Assembly (NCBI GenBank): GCA_905234795.1
Contig: CAJOIQ010000001.1
Coordinates: 186,001-250,000, forward strand
Reading direction: 5' to 3'
DNA from: an uncultured Bacteroidales bacterium
Lineage (GTDB): Bacteria > Bacteroidota > Bacteroidia > Bacteroidales > UBA932
DNA length: 64,000 nucleotides
Positions 1 through 8,849 of this stretch are shown here, in pieces (position 1 is the first letter of the stretch; each line of letters begins with the position of its first letter). The translations under genes were made by a program, and so were the position numbers. Under the pieces are notes generated by a model. The model searched no databases, was not told the DNA's origin, and saw only the letters and a program-made list of their open reading frames with translations.

Positions 1-1101
1 GCGGTGAGGATCGCACAGGATGATCTGAGCGCCCATGTCGATGAGGCGGTCCACAAAGAACAGGCGGCTCTCGAACATCTTCTGGTGGATGAGCACGCTG
101 CCCTTGCACTGGGTGGCTACCACCAGCATAACGCTCAGTAAGTCAGGCGTTAATCCGGGCCAGGGGGCATCGGCCAGGGTCATGATGGAGCCGTCCATGA
201 AGGACTCGATCACATAGCTTTCCTGCGCCGGGACATAGATATCGTCTCCCCGCTGTTCCAGATTGATGCCCAGGCGGCGGAAGGAATCCGGGATAATGCC
301 CAGGTCGTAATAACTCACGTCCTTGATGGTGATGGTGCTCTGGCACAGGGCGGCCATGCCGATGAATGAGCCCACCTCGATCATGTCGGGAAGGATTTTG
401 TGGGTGGTGCCGCCCAGCTTCTCCACGCCGTGGATGCGCAGGAGGTTGGAGCCCACGCCGTCGATAAAGGCACCCATCCGGTTGAGCATCTTGCACAGCT
501 GCTGCAGGTAAGGTTCGCAGGCGGCGTTGTAGATGGTGGTGGTGCCTTTTGCCAGCACGGCGGCCATCACAATGTTGGCCGTACCGGTAACGGAGGCCTC
601 GTCCAGCAGCATGTATCGGCCCGTAAGCCGGCCTGCCGATGTGAGGTGGAAAGCGCGGCGGGAAGCGTCGTAGGCCATTTGTGCCCCCAATTTCATCATG
701 CCGTCCAGGTGGGTGTCCACCCTGCGTCGGCCAATTTTGTCTCCGCCGGGCTTGGCGAACCAGGCGCTGCCGAAGCGGGTGAGGAGCGGGCCGACGACCA
801 TCACGGAGCCCCGGAGCTCGGCGCACTTGGCCACGAATTCTTCGGTCTCGATGTAGGAGGTGTCCACGGAATCGGCCTGGAAGGTATAATTTCCCTTGGA
901 ATGGCGCGTCACCTTCACCCCCATCTTTTCCAACAGGTTGATGAGGTTCTTCACATCCAGGATTTCCGGGATGTTGGAGATGGTGACGGGCTCGCTGGAA
1001 AGGAGCACGGCACTGATCACTTCCAGGGCCTCGTTCTTGGCCCCCTGCGGGGTAATGCTGCCGGAGAGCTTGTGCCCTCCCTCGATGATGAATTTTGCCA
1101 T
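1..1101 (-). CDS. murA: UDP-N-acetylglucosamine 1-carboxyvinyltransferase MurA (3' end beyond window)
   Basis: Minus-strand reading frame from ATG at 1101: MAKFIIEGGHKLSGSITPQGAKNEALEVISAVLLSSEPVTISNIPEILDVKNLINLLEKMGVKV...; typical MurA N-terminus and EPSP-synthase-like fold motifs. Not in the ORF track because its stop lies outside the window. Confidence 0.95.
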   Translation of the reverse strand, partial: MAKFIIEGGHKLSGSITPQGAKNEALEVISAVLLSSEPVTISNIPEILDVKNLINLLEKMGVKVTRHSKGNYTFQADSVDTSYIETEEFVAKCAELRGSVMVVGPLLTRFGSAWFAKPGGDKIGRRRVDTHLDGMMKLGAQMAYDASRRAFHLTSAGRLTGRYMLLDEASVTGTANIVMAAVLAKGTTTIYNAACEPYLQQLCKMLNRMGAFIDGVGSNLLRIHGVEKLGGTTHKILPDMIEVGSFIGMAALCQSTITIKDVSYYDLGIIPDSFRRLGINLEQRGDDIYVPAQESYVIESFMDGSIMTLADAPWPGLTPDLLSVMLVVATQCKGSVLIHQKMFESRLFFVDRLIDMGAQIILCDPHR

Positions 1102-1126
1102 TATATGTGCAGGATTCTCAATACTA

Positions 1127-1693
1127 TTAGTCTGTAAAGTTTTGTCTTACGGGAATAATCCTGTTAATATGGATATTGATTCTATCACCTTTTACGGTGG
1201 TAATCATTATTTGAAAACTTAAATAGTCATCTTCTGATTCTGGCATATGAAAGACACCAAGTTGTACAGTTTTAACCAACTCATTCTTTCCAGTATATTG
1301 GCCCTGGTGCATGGGAATGTCAAGGGTTGAGCCCAACCCTAAAGACTCATCCAGGCCATTAATGCAAATCCTTTCAACAATTTGATCCCCAGTTAGCGTT
1401 TCATCATAATGGTGACTAATGTAAATACGTTGTTCAATTATAAGAAGAGGTGTGTTCTCTGGTCCTTCCGAATAAGAAGAAAAAGAATCGCAAAAAAAAC
1501 GCATGACTAAGCCTTCATACATTCTAGAAGCGCCAATAAAAGCAGAGCCAACCTTATAAAAAGATTGTTCATATTTGGCCGAAATAACATGAATCATATT
1601 TGTTTCATTTCCAAACTTGCTGCAGTTGGTCAAACAACCCAGCAACACAAGGATAGAAAAGAGCGAAAATAAGTGTTTCAAGTTCAATATCAT
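1127..1693 (-). CDS. small lipoprotein, paralogue of 3800..4366 (unknown function)
   Basis: 188 aa ORF with lipobox LTNC; very similar throughout to ORF 3800..4366, e.g. YDETLTGDQIVERICINGL.ESLGLGSTLDIPMHQGQYTGKNELVK.VQLGVFHMP. Confidence 0.8.
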   Translation of the reverse strand: MILNLKHLFSLFSILVLLGCLTNCSKFGNETNMIHVISAKYEQSFYKVGSAFIGASRMYEGLVMRFFCDSFSSYSEGPENTPLLIIEQRIYISHHYDETLTGDQIVERICINGLDESLGLGSTLDIPMHQGQYTGKNELVKTVQLGVFHMPESEDDYLSFQIMITTVKGDRINIHINRIIPVRQNFTD

Positions 1694-2124
1694 TATTCTT
1701 GGGTAACGGTGATACCAGCTCCAGCGTCGCCGTACGTTATCTGGATATAGGCCCTTCTTGGGTTACCCTGTTCGTTTTTGTCGACAGTGATAATCACCTT
1801 GTTGCTCTTTCCTTTATCGGGAACCAATGCATGAATCCAATCTCCCTCTAAAACATCTTGGGTGATAGCCACGTCAGAATTTTGAGGACTAAAAAGTCTA
1901 TCTACCTGCCATTCCGCATTCACGAATCGGTATGTTTCTGCTCCTCCAAGCCACAACGCGGAATAATTAAGGACAGTCACGATTTCTTCTCCACCCTCGG
2001 AATTAAAAACCACTTCTGTTTTATCCAATTTCATTTTCTTCCAATTCCCCTCTGTCTTTTTACAGGAAGCAGCAACGAATAAGACAATTACTGCGATTGT
2101 CGCAAATATGTGTAGCGTTTTCAT
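1693..2124 (-). CDS. small BACON/beta-sandwich-like lipoprotein
   Basis: 143 aa, lipobox AASC, pattern EVVFNSEGGEEIVTVLNYS...W...VDRLF...ITVTQE resembling BACON-type domains. Confidence 0.6.
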   Translation of the reverse strand: MKTLHIFATIAVIVLFVAASCKKTEGNWKKMKLDKTEVVFNSEGGEEIVTVLNYSALWLGGAETYRFVNAEWQVDRLFSPQNSDVAITQDVLEGDWIHALVPDKGKSNKVIITVDKNEQGNPRRAYIQITYGDAGAGITVTQE

Positions 2125-2135
2125 GATCTTGGGCG

Positions 2136-3590
2136 TTAGTCAGAAATGGAAAAGTTATGAATAATTGCTCTTTGGTAAATGAAATTATAGGTTGTGGAGA
2201 CATCTTGGATAAGCCAGTCTCCTGACGGGGCAAAGTAATCATCATTATGTAATCCTCCCCATCCCCAATTCATTCGGAAATGAGTAACGTATGGAATGTC
2301 ATATGTTACTGTTGTTTTTGGTCGAATATATGGCATGGCAGGCCCCGGGCCCCACCATTCATCCCAAACCCATTCGTATTCGTTGATATATTGAATACTG
2401 TTTCTTTTATAACCATCAATGATAAAGCAATGTCCATCAGAATAAACAGGGAAAAGCCCAAGAATATATTCTACTGTCCCATCTGCTCGGGCGATAACAG
2501 GCATCCCGTTGGTTAGACTTTCTTTTACTGTTGCAAGGTCGTAGCTGGAATAAGAGCAGGATATCCCATAATACTCAAACACATCGTCAACAAGATCACT
2601 GGTTGAGGCTTCCGATCCATTGGGCGAGTAATCCATACCAACCCTTTTACCAACATCGGCAATCAAAACAGCGGCAGAATAACAATTCTTAAGATTGATA
2701 GAATTATATTTCATGTAGTTCCAGGTGGAACTAGATGCTCCGCCCGTATATCCGTATCCACTTCCGTAAGGGATGTTACAATAGGCGGTGTCGGGAGCGA
2801 ATACTGGAGTCCCGAGTTTGTCGTGTAAATAAAAAAGCATTTGAGCTCCAGCAACAGCGACGCATCCAGCATAGACATGATATTGACTTCCAGCAGAAAT
2901 TAATGGACAATACTCATTATAGTTACCCTCTTGCCCCCACTGTGTTTCTGTTAAACGAATATCGTCGTATACCACAGAACTCGAAGAGACGTTTACAAGC
3001 TCCCAATGCCCTGTTCCCGGGTAAACAGGAAGCGTGTCAAATATGGAAAATCTTTCCTCTCGGAGTGTGGAAGAAATAAGTTCTTCATCACAACAAATCA
3101 ATCTCCAAAAATGCTTAGATTGCTCAATATTAGTCAACTGTTCATTTGTGAGAGATGAATAATCTTTCAAATGCATGAGGATTTTTACATCGGCAGCAAG
3201 AGATTCTACCCATGCGAGCATTTCAACATTTTCTATTTCTTTGGAAAAGCCACCATTGTCTCCGGTTGCAATTATCACAGGGGCACGTTTGTCGCCAGCG
3301 ATAATGTCCCAGCCTTTATTGTAGTTAATTACGTACAGCAGAGTGTCTTCGCCATCGGAAAGGGGCTCTACTGAAACAGCTGTTTTACCATAACCAAGAT
3401 TCTTATAATGAAGGAACGCTTCTACATCTTTCATAGAAACACTTGTATTTTCCTCTGCTATTGTCGTTTTGGTCAAAATCTCCTGTTGAATAATATCAAC
3501 AACAGAGCTTCGAACATCGAAACCTCCTTTTGTGCTTAAACAGCCTGAAAGAAATAATAACAGAGAAAAAACAAATAGAATCTTTTTCAT
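2136..3590 (-). CDS. C10-family cysteine protease (streptopain-like), lipoprotein signal
   Basis: Propeptide region, then catalytic Cys in YAGCVAVAGAQMLFY, catalytic His in DGHCFIIDGYK, and MNWGWGGLHNDDYF; lipobox LSGC. Confidence 0.88.
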   Translation of the reverse strand: MKKILFVFSLLLFLSGCLSTKGGFDVRSSVVDIIQQEILTKTTIAEENTSVSMKDVEAFLHYKNLGYGKTAVSVEPLSDGEDTLLYVINYNKGWDIIAGDKRAPVIIATGDNGGFSKEIENVEMLAWVESLAADVKILMHLKDYSSLTNEQLTNIEQSKHFWRLICCDEELISSTLREERFSIFDTLPVYPGTGHWELVNVSSSSVVYDDIRLTETQWGQEGNYNEYCPLISAGSQYHVYAGCVAVAGAQMLFYLHDKLGTPVFAPDTAYCNIPYGSGYGYTGGASSSTWNYMKYNSINLKNCYSAAVLIADVGKRVGMDYSPNGSEASTSDLVDDVFEYYGISCSYSSYDLATVKESLTNGMPVIARADGTVEYILGLFPVYSDGHCFIIDGYKRNSIQYINEYEWVWDEWWGPGPAMPYIRPKTTVTYDIPYVTHFRMNWGWGGLHNDDYFAPSGDWLIQDVSTTYNFIYQRAIIHNFSISD

Positions 3591-3603
3591 ATTGAATTTA
3601 CCC

Positions 3604-3774
3604 CTAGTTTTTAGGACTGTTCTTCATATCCAGGATTTCCGGGATGTTGGAGATGGTGACGGGCTCGCTGGAAAGAAGCACGGCGCTAATCACTTCCAGG
3701 GCCTCGTTCTTGGCCCCCTGCGGGGTAATGCTGCCGGAGAGCTTGTGCCCTCCCTCGATGATGAATTTTGCCAT
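3604..3774 (-). pseudogene. duplicated 5' fragment of murA (56-codon ORF)
   Basis: 3618..3774 is near-identical to 946..1101; encodes MAKFIIEGGHKLSGSITPQGAKNEALEVISAVLLSSEPVTISNIPEILDMKNSPKN*. Confidence 0.92.
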
Positions 3775-3799
3775 TATACGTGCAGAAATGTTAACACTA

Positions 3800-4366
3800 T
3801 TAGTCGATAAAGTCGTGTCTTACGGGAGTAATCTTGTTAATAATGATATTGATTTTATCACCTTTAATGGAGGTAATCGTTATATTGAAACTTAAATAGT
3901 TCTCTTCGTTCTCTTCATAGTCGGGCATGTGAAAGACACCAAGTTGTACGTTTTTAACCAACTCATTCTTTCCAGTATATTGGCCCTGGTGCATGGGAAT
4001 GTCAAGGGTAGAACCCAACCCTAAAGATTCGTTCAGGCCATTAATGCAAATCCTTTCAACAATTTGATCCCCCGTTAACGTTTCATCATAGTTGAGACCT
4101 TGGTAAATACGTTGTTCAACTATAAGAAGAGGTGTGTTTTCCGGGCCTTCTGGATAAGTAGAATAATTGTTGCTAAAAAAACGTGAAACGATGCTGTCAT
4201 ACTTTATATGATAGCCAAGAAAGACAGAGCCAACCTTATAAAAAGATTGTTCATATTTGGCCGAAACAACATGAATATAATTTGATTCATTTCCAAGCTT
4301 GCTGCAGTTGGTCAAACAACCTGAAAGGGAAATCAACAGGAGTAATAAATAAAGAGTCTTTCTCAT
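3800..4366 (-). CDS. small lipoprotein, paralogue of 1127..1693
   Basis: 188 aa, lipobox LTNC, extensive identity to 1127..1693. Confidence 0.8.
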   Translation of the reverse strand: MRKTLYLLLLLISLSGCLTNCSKLGNESNYIHVVSAKYEQSFYKVGSVFLGYHIKYDSIVSRFFSNNYSTYPEGPENTPLLIVEQRIYQGLNYDETLTGDQIVERICINGLNESLGLGSTLDIPMHQGQYTGKNELVKNVQLGVFHMPDYEENEENYLSFNITITSIKGDKINIIINKITPVRHDFID

Positions 4367-4380
4367 GTTGAGTAATAGTA

Positions 4381-4950
4381 CTACTTTTCGGGGATGTCAA
4401 AGGTGCCGGCGGGAATGCTGGGGTTCTCCTGCAGTTCCTCTAGCTCGATGAAGGTGTCGGCAGAAAGTTTTTTCTTGAAATGCTGCCGGATGATGATGCC
4501 TTTATATACCCAGTTGGTCACCTTGACCTTGGATAGCATCTGTTTCCGCTCTTCCTCATACACCACGCAAGGGTAGCCTTTGTATTCTTCTTCTCCTATC
4601 TTCTTGATTTTGAATTCCTTCATCTGTGCTTCGGTGAGGGTGAGCCAGTTCACCTGCGGCCGGCCTTCCATCTTTTTCACCTGGTTGTCGTTGTTGATGG
4701 CCCAGCCCTCTTCTCCCTTGAAAACGGTAGTGGCCAGAAAGACGCCCAGTTCCGGACCCATGTTCATTTCGGTGACCCCTTTTTCGTCGAACCCATAGTT
4801 GTCGAACCACAGGTAGTTGTAGGATTTGTAGTCGCCCATGATGGACGCGGTTTTCATATAACCGGACTTGACGCCGTAACGGTGATTCTCCTGTGCGCCC
4901 AGGGGCAGCAGCAGGCCGATGGCCAAAAGGGTTAGGAGGATTCTTTTCAT
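4381..4950 (-). CDS. secreted protein of unknown function (DUF4412-like)
   Basis: Signal peptide MKRILLTLLAIGLLLPLGAQ; 189 aa; 4 kb minus-strand gene run with murB. Confidence 0.6.
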   Translation of the reverse strand: MKRILLTLLAIGLLLPLGAQENHRYGVKSGYMKTASIMGDYKSYNYLWFDNYGFDEKGVTEMNMGPELGVFLATTVFKGEEGWAINNDNQVKKMEGRPQVNWLTLTEAQMKEFKIKKIGEEEYKGYPCVVYEEERKQMLSKVKVTNWVYKGIIIRQHFKKKLSADTFIELEELQENPSIPAGTFDIPEK

Positions 4951-4963
4951 GGTATTGAGGGGG

Positions 4964-6100
4964 TTAGATGTGTTCCACTTCGGGGTGAAGGGTTATTCCG
5001 TACTTTTCCCGGATGGTGCCGATGATACGCTGCTCCAGGCCGATGATTTCCTGCGGGGAGGCTTCTCCGGACGCGTTGACAATCACCAGCGGCTGCCTGG
5101 GGTACACCTGCGCGCCGCCGTTGGTGGCGCCCTTGAAGCCGCACTGCTCAATCATCCAGGCCGCCGGCACCTTGATCTGGTCTCCCACCACGTAATGCGG
5201 CACCTGATACTCCGGTCCGTTGTCCTTTTGGGCAATGGCCACAATGCGGGCGAAGTGCTCCCGGCTGATGACCGGGTTGCAGAAAAAGCTTCCCGCCGAT
5301 CCTGTCACCGCCGGATCCGGCAGTTTCTGGTTCCGGATGCCGATGATGGTGTCCCGGATGATTTGTGGAGTAAGCGGCCCTTCCGGCAGTGCTTTGCGGA
5401 TGCCGCCGTAATCCAGCACCGGCTTGGGCTCGCGGGACAGGCGGTAGGTGACGGCTGTGATGATGTACCGGCCTTTCCACTCGGTTTTGAACTTGGAAGT
5501 GCGGTAACCGTACCCGCAAGTGGCCGGGTCAATGTGTACAAATCGGCCCTCTACGCGGTCCCAGGCCCTGATATCGGCAATGATGTCCTTGGCCTCCACG
5601 CCGTATGCGCCGATGTTCTGCACCGCGCTGGCCCCCACTTCTCCCGGTATCAGTGACAGGTTTTCCGGTCCCCACAATCCTTCCACGGCCGCCCAGGCGC
5701 AGAACTCGTCGAAGACCACGCCGGCCGGCAGGGTGACGGAGAGACTCCCCTTGGAGGACGTGTCCACCCCCGGACACGGGCAGGGGGAGGGGCCCGTTGG
5801 ATACAAGTCCCCGGAGGGGACGCAGGAGACAATGGGAGGGGCCGGAGTGAGCGAAGCGAACGGAGTTCCTCCGAGGGGAGTCTCTCCGCCACCGATGCCC
5901 ATGTGGAGCACGGTGCCGGGGAAATCCCGGGTGAAGAGGAGGTTGGAGCCGCCGCCCATCACCATCACGGGCTGCGGGAGGGCAGACCAGTCAAGGGCCG
6001 GCAACTCTTCTTCGGCCTCTATTTCTATATAAAGCGCGCAGGACACCTTCATCCGGAAGGTGTTCCGCGCACTAAGGTCGTATGACGGGATTTGAATCAA
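4964..6100 (-). CDS. murB: UDP-N-acetylenolpyruvoylglucosamine reductase MurB with in-frame insertion
   Basis: [72 protein letters not shown] motifs; extra ~50 aa between [10 protein letters not shown] and [10 protein letters not shown]. Confidence 0.95.
   Translation of the reverse strand: MIQIPSYDLSARNTFRMKVSCALYIEIEAEEELPALDWSALPQPVMVMGGGSNLLFTRDFPGTVLHMGIGGGETPLGGTPFASLTPAPPIVSCVPSGDLYPTGPSPCPCPGVDTSSKGSLSVTLPAGVVFDEFCAWAAVEGLWGPENLSLIPGEVGASAVQNIGAYGVEAKDIIADIRAWDRVEGRFVHIDPATCGYGYRTSKFKTEWKGRYIITAVTYRLSREPKPVLDYGGIRKALPEGPLTPQIIRDTIIGIRNQKLPDPAVTGSAGSFFCNPVISREHFARIVAIAQKDNGPEYQVPHYVVGDQIKVPAAWMIEQCGFKGATNGGAQVYPRQPLVIVNASGEASPQEIIGLEQRIIGTIREKYGITLHPEVEHI
5738..5887. repeat. 150-bp palindromic element in frame within murB
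   Basis: Terminal inverted arms 5738..5759 and 5866..5887 match at 20/22; internal hairpins CGTGTCC/GGACACG (5759..5778) and GTCCCC/GGGGAC (5807..5821), plus CCCGTTG/CAATGGG (5793..5836). Confidence 0.8.
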
Positions 6101-7869
6101 ACCTCTTTTACATTCAGGGCAATCTGGAGTTCGTCCAGCTGCTCCTGGTCAATCTGGGACGGGGAGTCGATCATCACATCTCGGCCCTGATTGTTCTTGG
6201 GGAAGGCGATGTAGTCCCGGATGGTGTCCTGACCGCCCATGAGGGCACATACGCGGTCGAAGCCGAAGGCCAGACCACCGTGCGGCGGGGCGCCGAACTT
6301 GAAGGCGTTGATGATGAAACCGAACTTGTACTCGGCTTCTTCGGGGCCGATGCCCAGGACCTCGAACATGCGTTTCTGCATGTCGGCATTGTGGATACGG
6401 ATGGAACCGCCGCCCAGCTCGTTGCCGTTGAGCACAAAGTCATAGGCATTGGCGCACACGCGCTCCAGGTCTTCCTTCTTGTTGCTGTAGAACCAGTTCT
6501 CGTGCTCCGGCTTGGGGGCGGTGAATGGATGGTGCATGGCGTAGAAACGCTGGGTTTCGTCGTCCCACTCCAGTAGCGGGAAGTCCACAATCCACAGGGG
6601 AGCGAACTCCTTGGGGTTGCGGTATCCCAGACGGCCGCCCATTTCCAGGCGCAGGACGCCGAGCATGGTCTGGACCTTGCGTTTGGCGGGGCCGCTCATC
6701 ACCAGGATGAGGTCTCCGGCCTTGGCCTCAGCGGCTTCGGCCAGCTTGGCCAGGTCTTCGGGAGCATAGAACTTGTCGATGGAGCTCTTGAAGGAGCCGT
6801 CGGCATTCACGCGGATATAAATGAGGCCCTTGGCACCCACCTGCGGGCGTTTTACCCATTCGGTGAGCTCGTCAATCTGCTTGCGGGTATATTCGGCCGC
6901 ACCGGGGACGCAGATAGCGCCGATGTAGGCGGCGTCGTCCAGCACGGAGAAGCCCTTGCCCTTGGCTACGCCGGTGAGCTCGTGGATGGTCATGCCGAAG
7001 CGTACGTCCGGTTTGTCGGAGCCGTACTTGTCCATGGCGTCGTACCAGGTCATGCGGGGAAGCGGGTTTGGGATGTCCACGCCCAGCACGTTCTTGAACA
7101 GGGTGCGCATCATGCCCTCGAAGGTATTCAGCACATCTTCCTGCTGCACGAAGGACATTTCGCAGTCAATCTGGGTGAATTCCGGCTGACGGTCGGCACG
7201 CAGGTCCTCGTCACGGAAGCAGCGCACAATCTGGAAGTAGCGGTCATAACCGGCCACCATGAGCAGCTGCTTGAAGGTCTGGGGGCTCTGCGGCAGGGCG
7301 TAGAACTGGCCCGGGTTCATGCGGGAGGGAACTACAAAGTCGCGGGCACCTTCCGGGGTGCTCTTGATGAGGTAGGGGGTTTCAATCTCCATGAAGCCGT
7401 TGGCGTCCAGGTAGTTGCGAACCTCGTGGGCCACTTTGTGCCGAAGGGCCAGGGCGCGCTGCAGCGGGCCGCGGCGCAGGTCCAGATAACGGTATTTGGC
7501 ACGGAGGTCCTCACCGCCGTCGCTCTCTTCCTCGATGGTGAAGGGCGGGGTGACGCTCTTGTTGAGGATGTTGATGGATTCCAGTTTGATCTCGATGTCG
7601 CCGGTGGGCATCTTGGCGTTCTTGGCCTGGCGCTCCACCACTTCTCCGGTGGCCTGAATCACGAATTCACGGCCCAGGGAGGTGGCGGTCTCCACCAGTT
7701 CTGCAGGGGCATCGGCCTCTACAACCAGCTGGGTAATGCCATAGCGGTCCCTCAGGTCCACGAAGGTCATACCGCCCAGTTTTCGGGCTTTTTGTACCCA
7801 TCCGGCCAGCGTCACGCGCTGTCCCTTGTTCTCAATGCGGAGTTCCCCGCAAGTGTGTGTTCTGTACAT
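6097..7869 (-). CDS. aspS: aspartyl-tRNA synthetase
   Basis: [11 protein letters not shown]..., class II motifs [44 protein letters not shown]. Confidence 0.97.
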   Translation of the reverse strand: MYRTHTCGELRIENKGQRVTLAGWVQKARKLGGMTFVDLRDRYGITQLVVEADAPAELVETATSLGREFVIQATGEVVERQAKNAKMPTGDIEIKLESINILNKSVTPPFTIEEESDGGEDLRAKYRYLDLRRGPLQRALALRHKVAHEVRNYLDANGFMEIETPYLIKSTPEGARDFVVPSRMNPGQFYALPQSPQTFKQLLMVAGYDRYFQIVRCFRDEDLRADRQPEFTQIDCEMSFVQQEDVLNTFEGMMRTLFKNVLGVDIPNPLPRMTWYDAMDKYGSDKPDVRFGMTIHELTGVAKGKGFSVLDDAAYIGAICVPGAAEYTRKQIDELTEWVKRPQVGAKGLIYIRVNADGSFKSSIDKFYAPEDLAKLAEAAEAKAGDLILVMSGPAKRKVQTMLGVLRLEMGGRLGYRNPKEFAPLWIVDFPLLEWDDETQRFYAMHHPFTAPKPEHENWFYSNKKEDLERVCANAYDFVLNGNELGGGSIRIHNADMQKRMFEVLGIGPEEAEYKFGFIINAFKFGAPPHGGLAFGFDRVCALMGGQDTIRDYIAFPKNNQGRDVMIDSPSQIDQEQLDELQIALNVKEV

Positions 7870-7896
7870 ATCTTGTGTTGGTTATTTTCCAATCTA

Positions 7897-7904
7897 CAAA
7901 ATTA
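7897..7904 (-). promoter_or_regulatory. Bacteroidetes -7 box (TAATTTTG) upstream of aspS
   Basis: TAnnTTTG on minus strand, 28 nt before aspS ATG. Confidence 0.5.
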
Positions 7905-7917
7905 GCAAAAAATACGT

Positions 7918-7925
7918 TATCTTTG
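7918..7925 (+). promoter_or_regulatory. Bacteroidetes -7 box (TATCTTTG) immediately upstream of rsmA
   Basis: TAnnTTTG ending 7 nt before ATG at 7933. Confidence 0.55.
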
Positions 7926-7932
7926 CATTGCT

Positions 7933-8754
7933 ATGATGGAAGTACGCGCAAAGAAGGCCTTGGGCCAGCATTTTCTCACGGACCAGAAGGTTGCCCGGGC
8001 CATTGTGGATGCATTGGGATCGACATGCCCGGCCCCGACGGGGCATCCCATGCCCACCCTGGAAGTAGGCCCCGGCATGGGGGTGCTTACCCAGTATCTG
8101 CTGGAGCGGGAGGACATCGACCTCCGGCTCATTGAGATTGACTCCGAGAGCGTGGAATACCTCCTTACGCACTTCCAAGGCATGGAGGGGCGCCTCATGG
8201 AGGGAGACTTCCTGCGGCTCAAACTGGAGAAGATTTTTCCGTCGGCCTTTGCCATCATCGGCAATTTCCCCTACAATATCTCTTCCCAAATCTTCTTCAA
8301 GGTGCTGGACTACAAGGACCAGATTCCCGAAGTGGTGGGCATGGTGCAGAAGGAAGTGGCCGAGCGCATTGCCGAAAAGCCCGGCAGCAAAACCTACGGC
8401 ATCCTTTCCGTGTTGCTCCAGGCCTGGTACGACATTGAGTATCTGTTCACCGTGGGCTCCGGATGCTTCGCGCCCCCGCCCAAGGTAGAGAGCGCTGTCA
8501 TCCGCCTCACCCGCAACGGCCGCACCTCGCTGGGCTGCGACGAAGCCCTGTTCAAGACCGTGGTGAAAACGGCCTTCGGCCAGCGCCGCAAGATGATGCG
8601 CAACCCCCTCAAACCCCTGGCTGCCGCCAAAGCGTCCCGCGAAGGCTGGACGCAGGAGCAACTATCGGCCTTCCTGGCCCAGCCTGTCTTCTCCCAACGC
8701 CCCGAACAACTTTCCGTGGAGGACTTCGTGGAGCTTACCAACTTATTGCGGTAG
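7933..8754 (+). CDS. rsmA: 16S rRNA (adenine(1518)-N(6)/adenine(1519)-N(6))-dimethyltransferase
   Basis: VRAKKALGQHFLTDQKVARAIVDAL, LEVGPGMGVLTQYLL, NFPYNISSQI, FAPPPKVESAVIRL. Confidence 0.95.
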   Translation: MMEVRAKKALGQHFLTDQKVARAIVDALGSTCPAPTGHPMPTLEVGPGMGVLTQYLLEREDIDLRLIEIDSESVEYLLTHFQGMEGRLMEGDFLRLKLEKIFPSAFAIIGNFPYNISSQIFFKVLDYKDQIPEVVGMVQKEVAERIAEKPGSKTYGILSVLLQAWYDIEYLFTVGSGCFAPPPKVESAVIRLTRNGRTSLGCDEALFKTVVKTAFGQRRKMMRNPLKPLAAAKASREGWTQEQLSAFLAQPVFSQRPEQLSVEDFVELTNLLR

Positions 8755-8787
8755 TGCTCTAAATGACTGATAATCAGCCACAAAAGA

Positions 8788-8821
8788 AAATTTCTTGATA
8801 CCAAACGGGATCAAGAAATTT
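8788..8821. terminator. bidirectional hairpin between convergent rsmA and GH31
   Basis: AAATTTCTTGAT (8788..8799) / ATCAAGAAATTT (8810..8821), perfect 12-bp stem between convergent stops. Confidence 0.8.
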
Positions 8822-8849
8822 CAAAACAGTATTATAAATCAATCACTTA

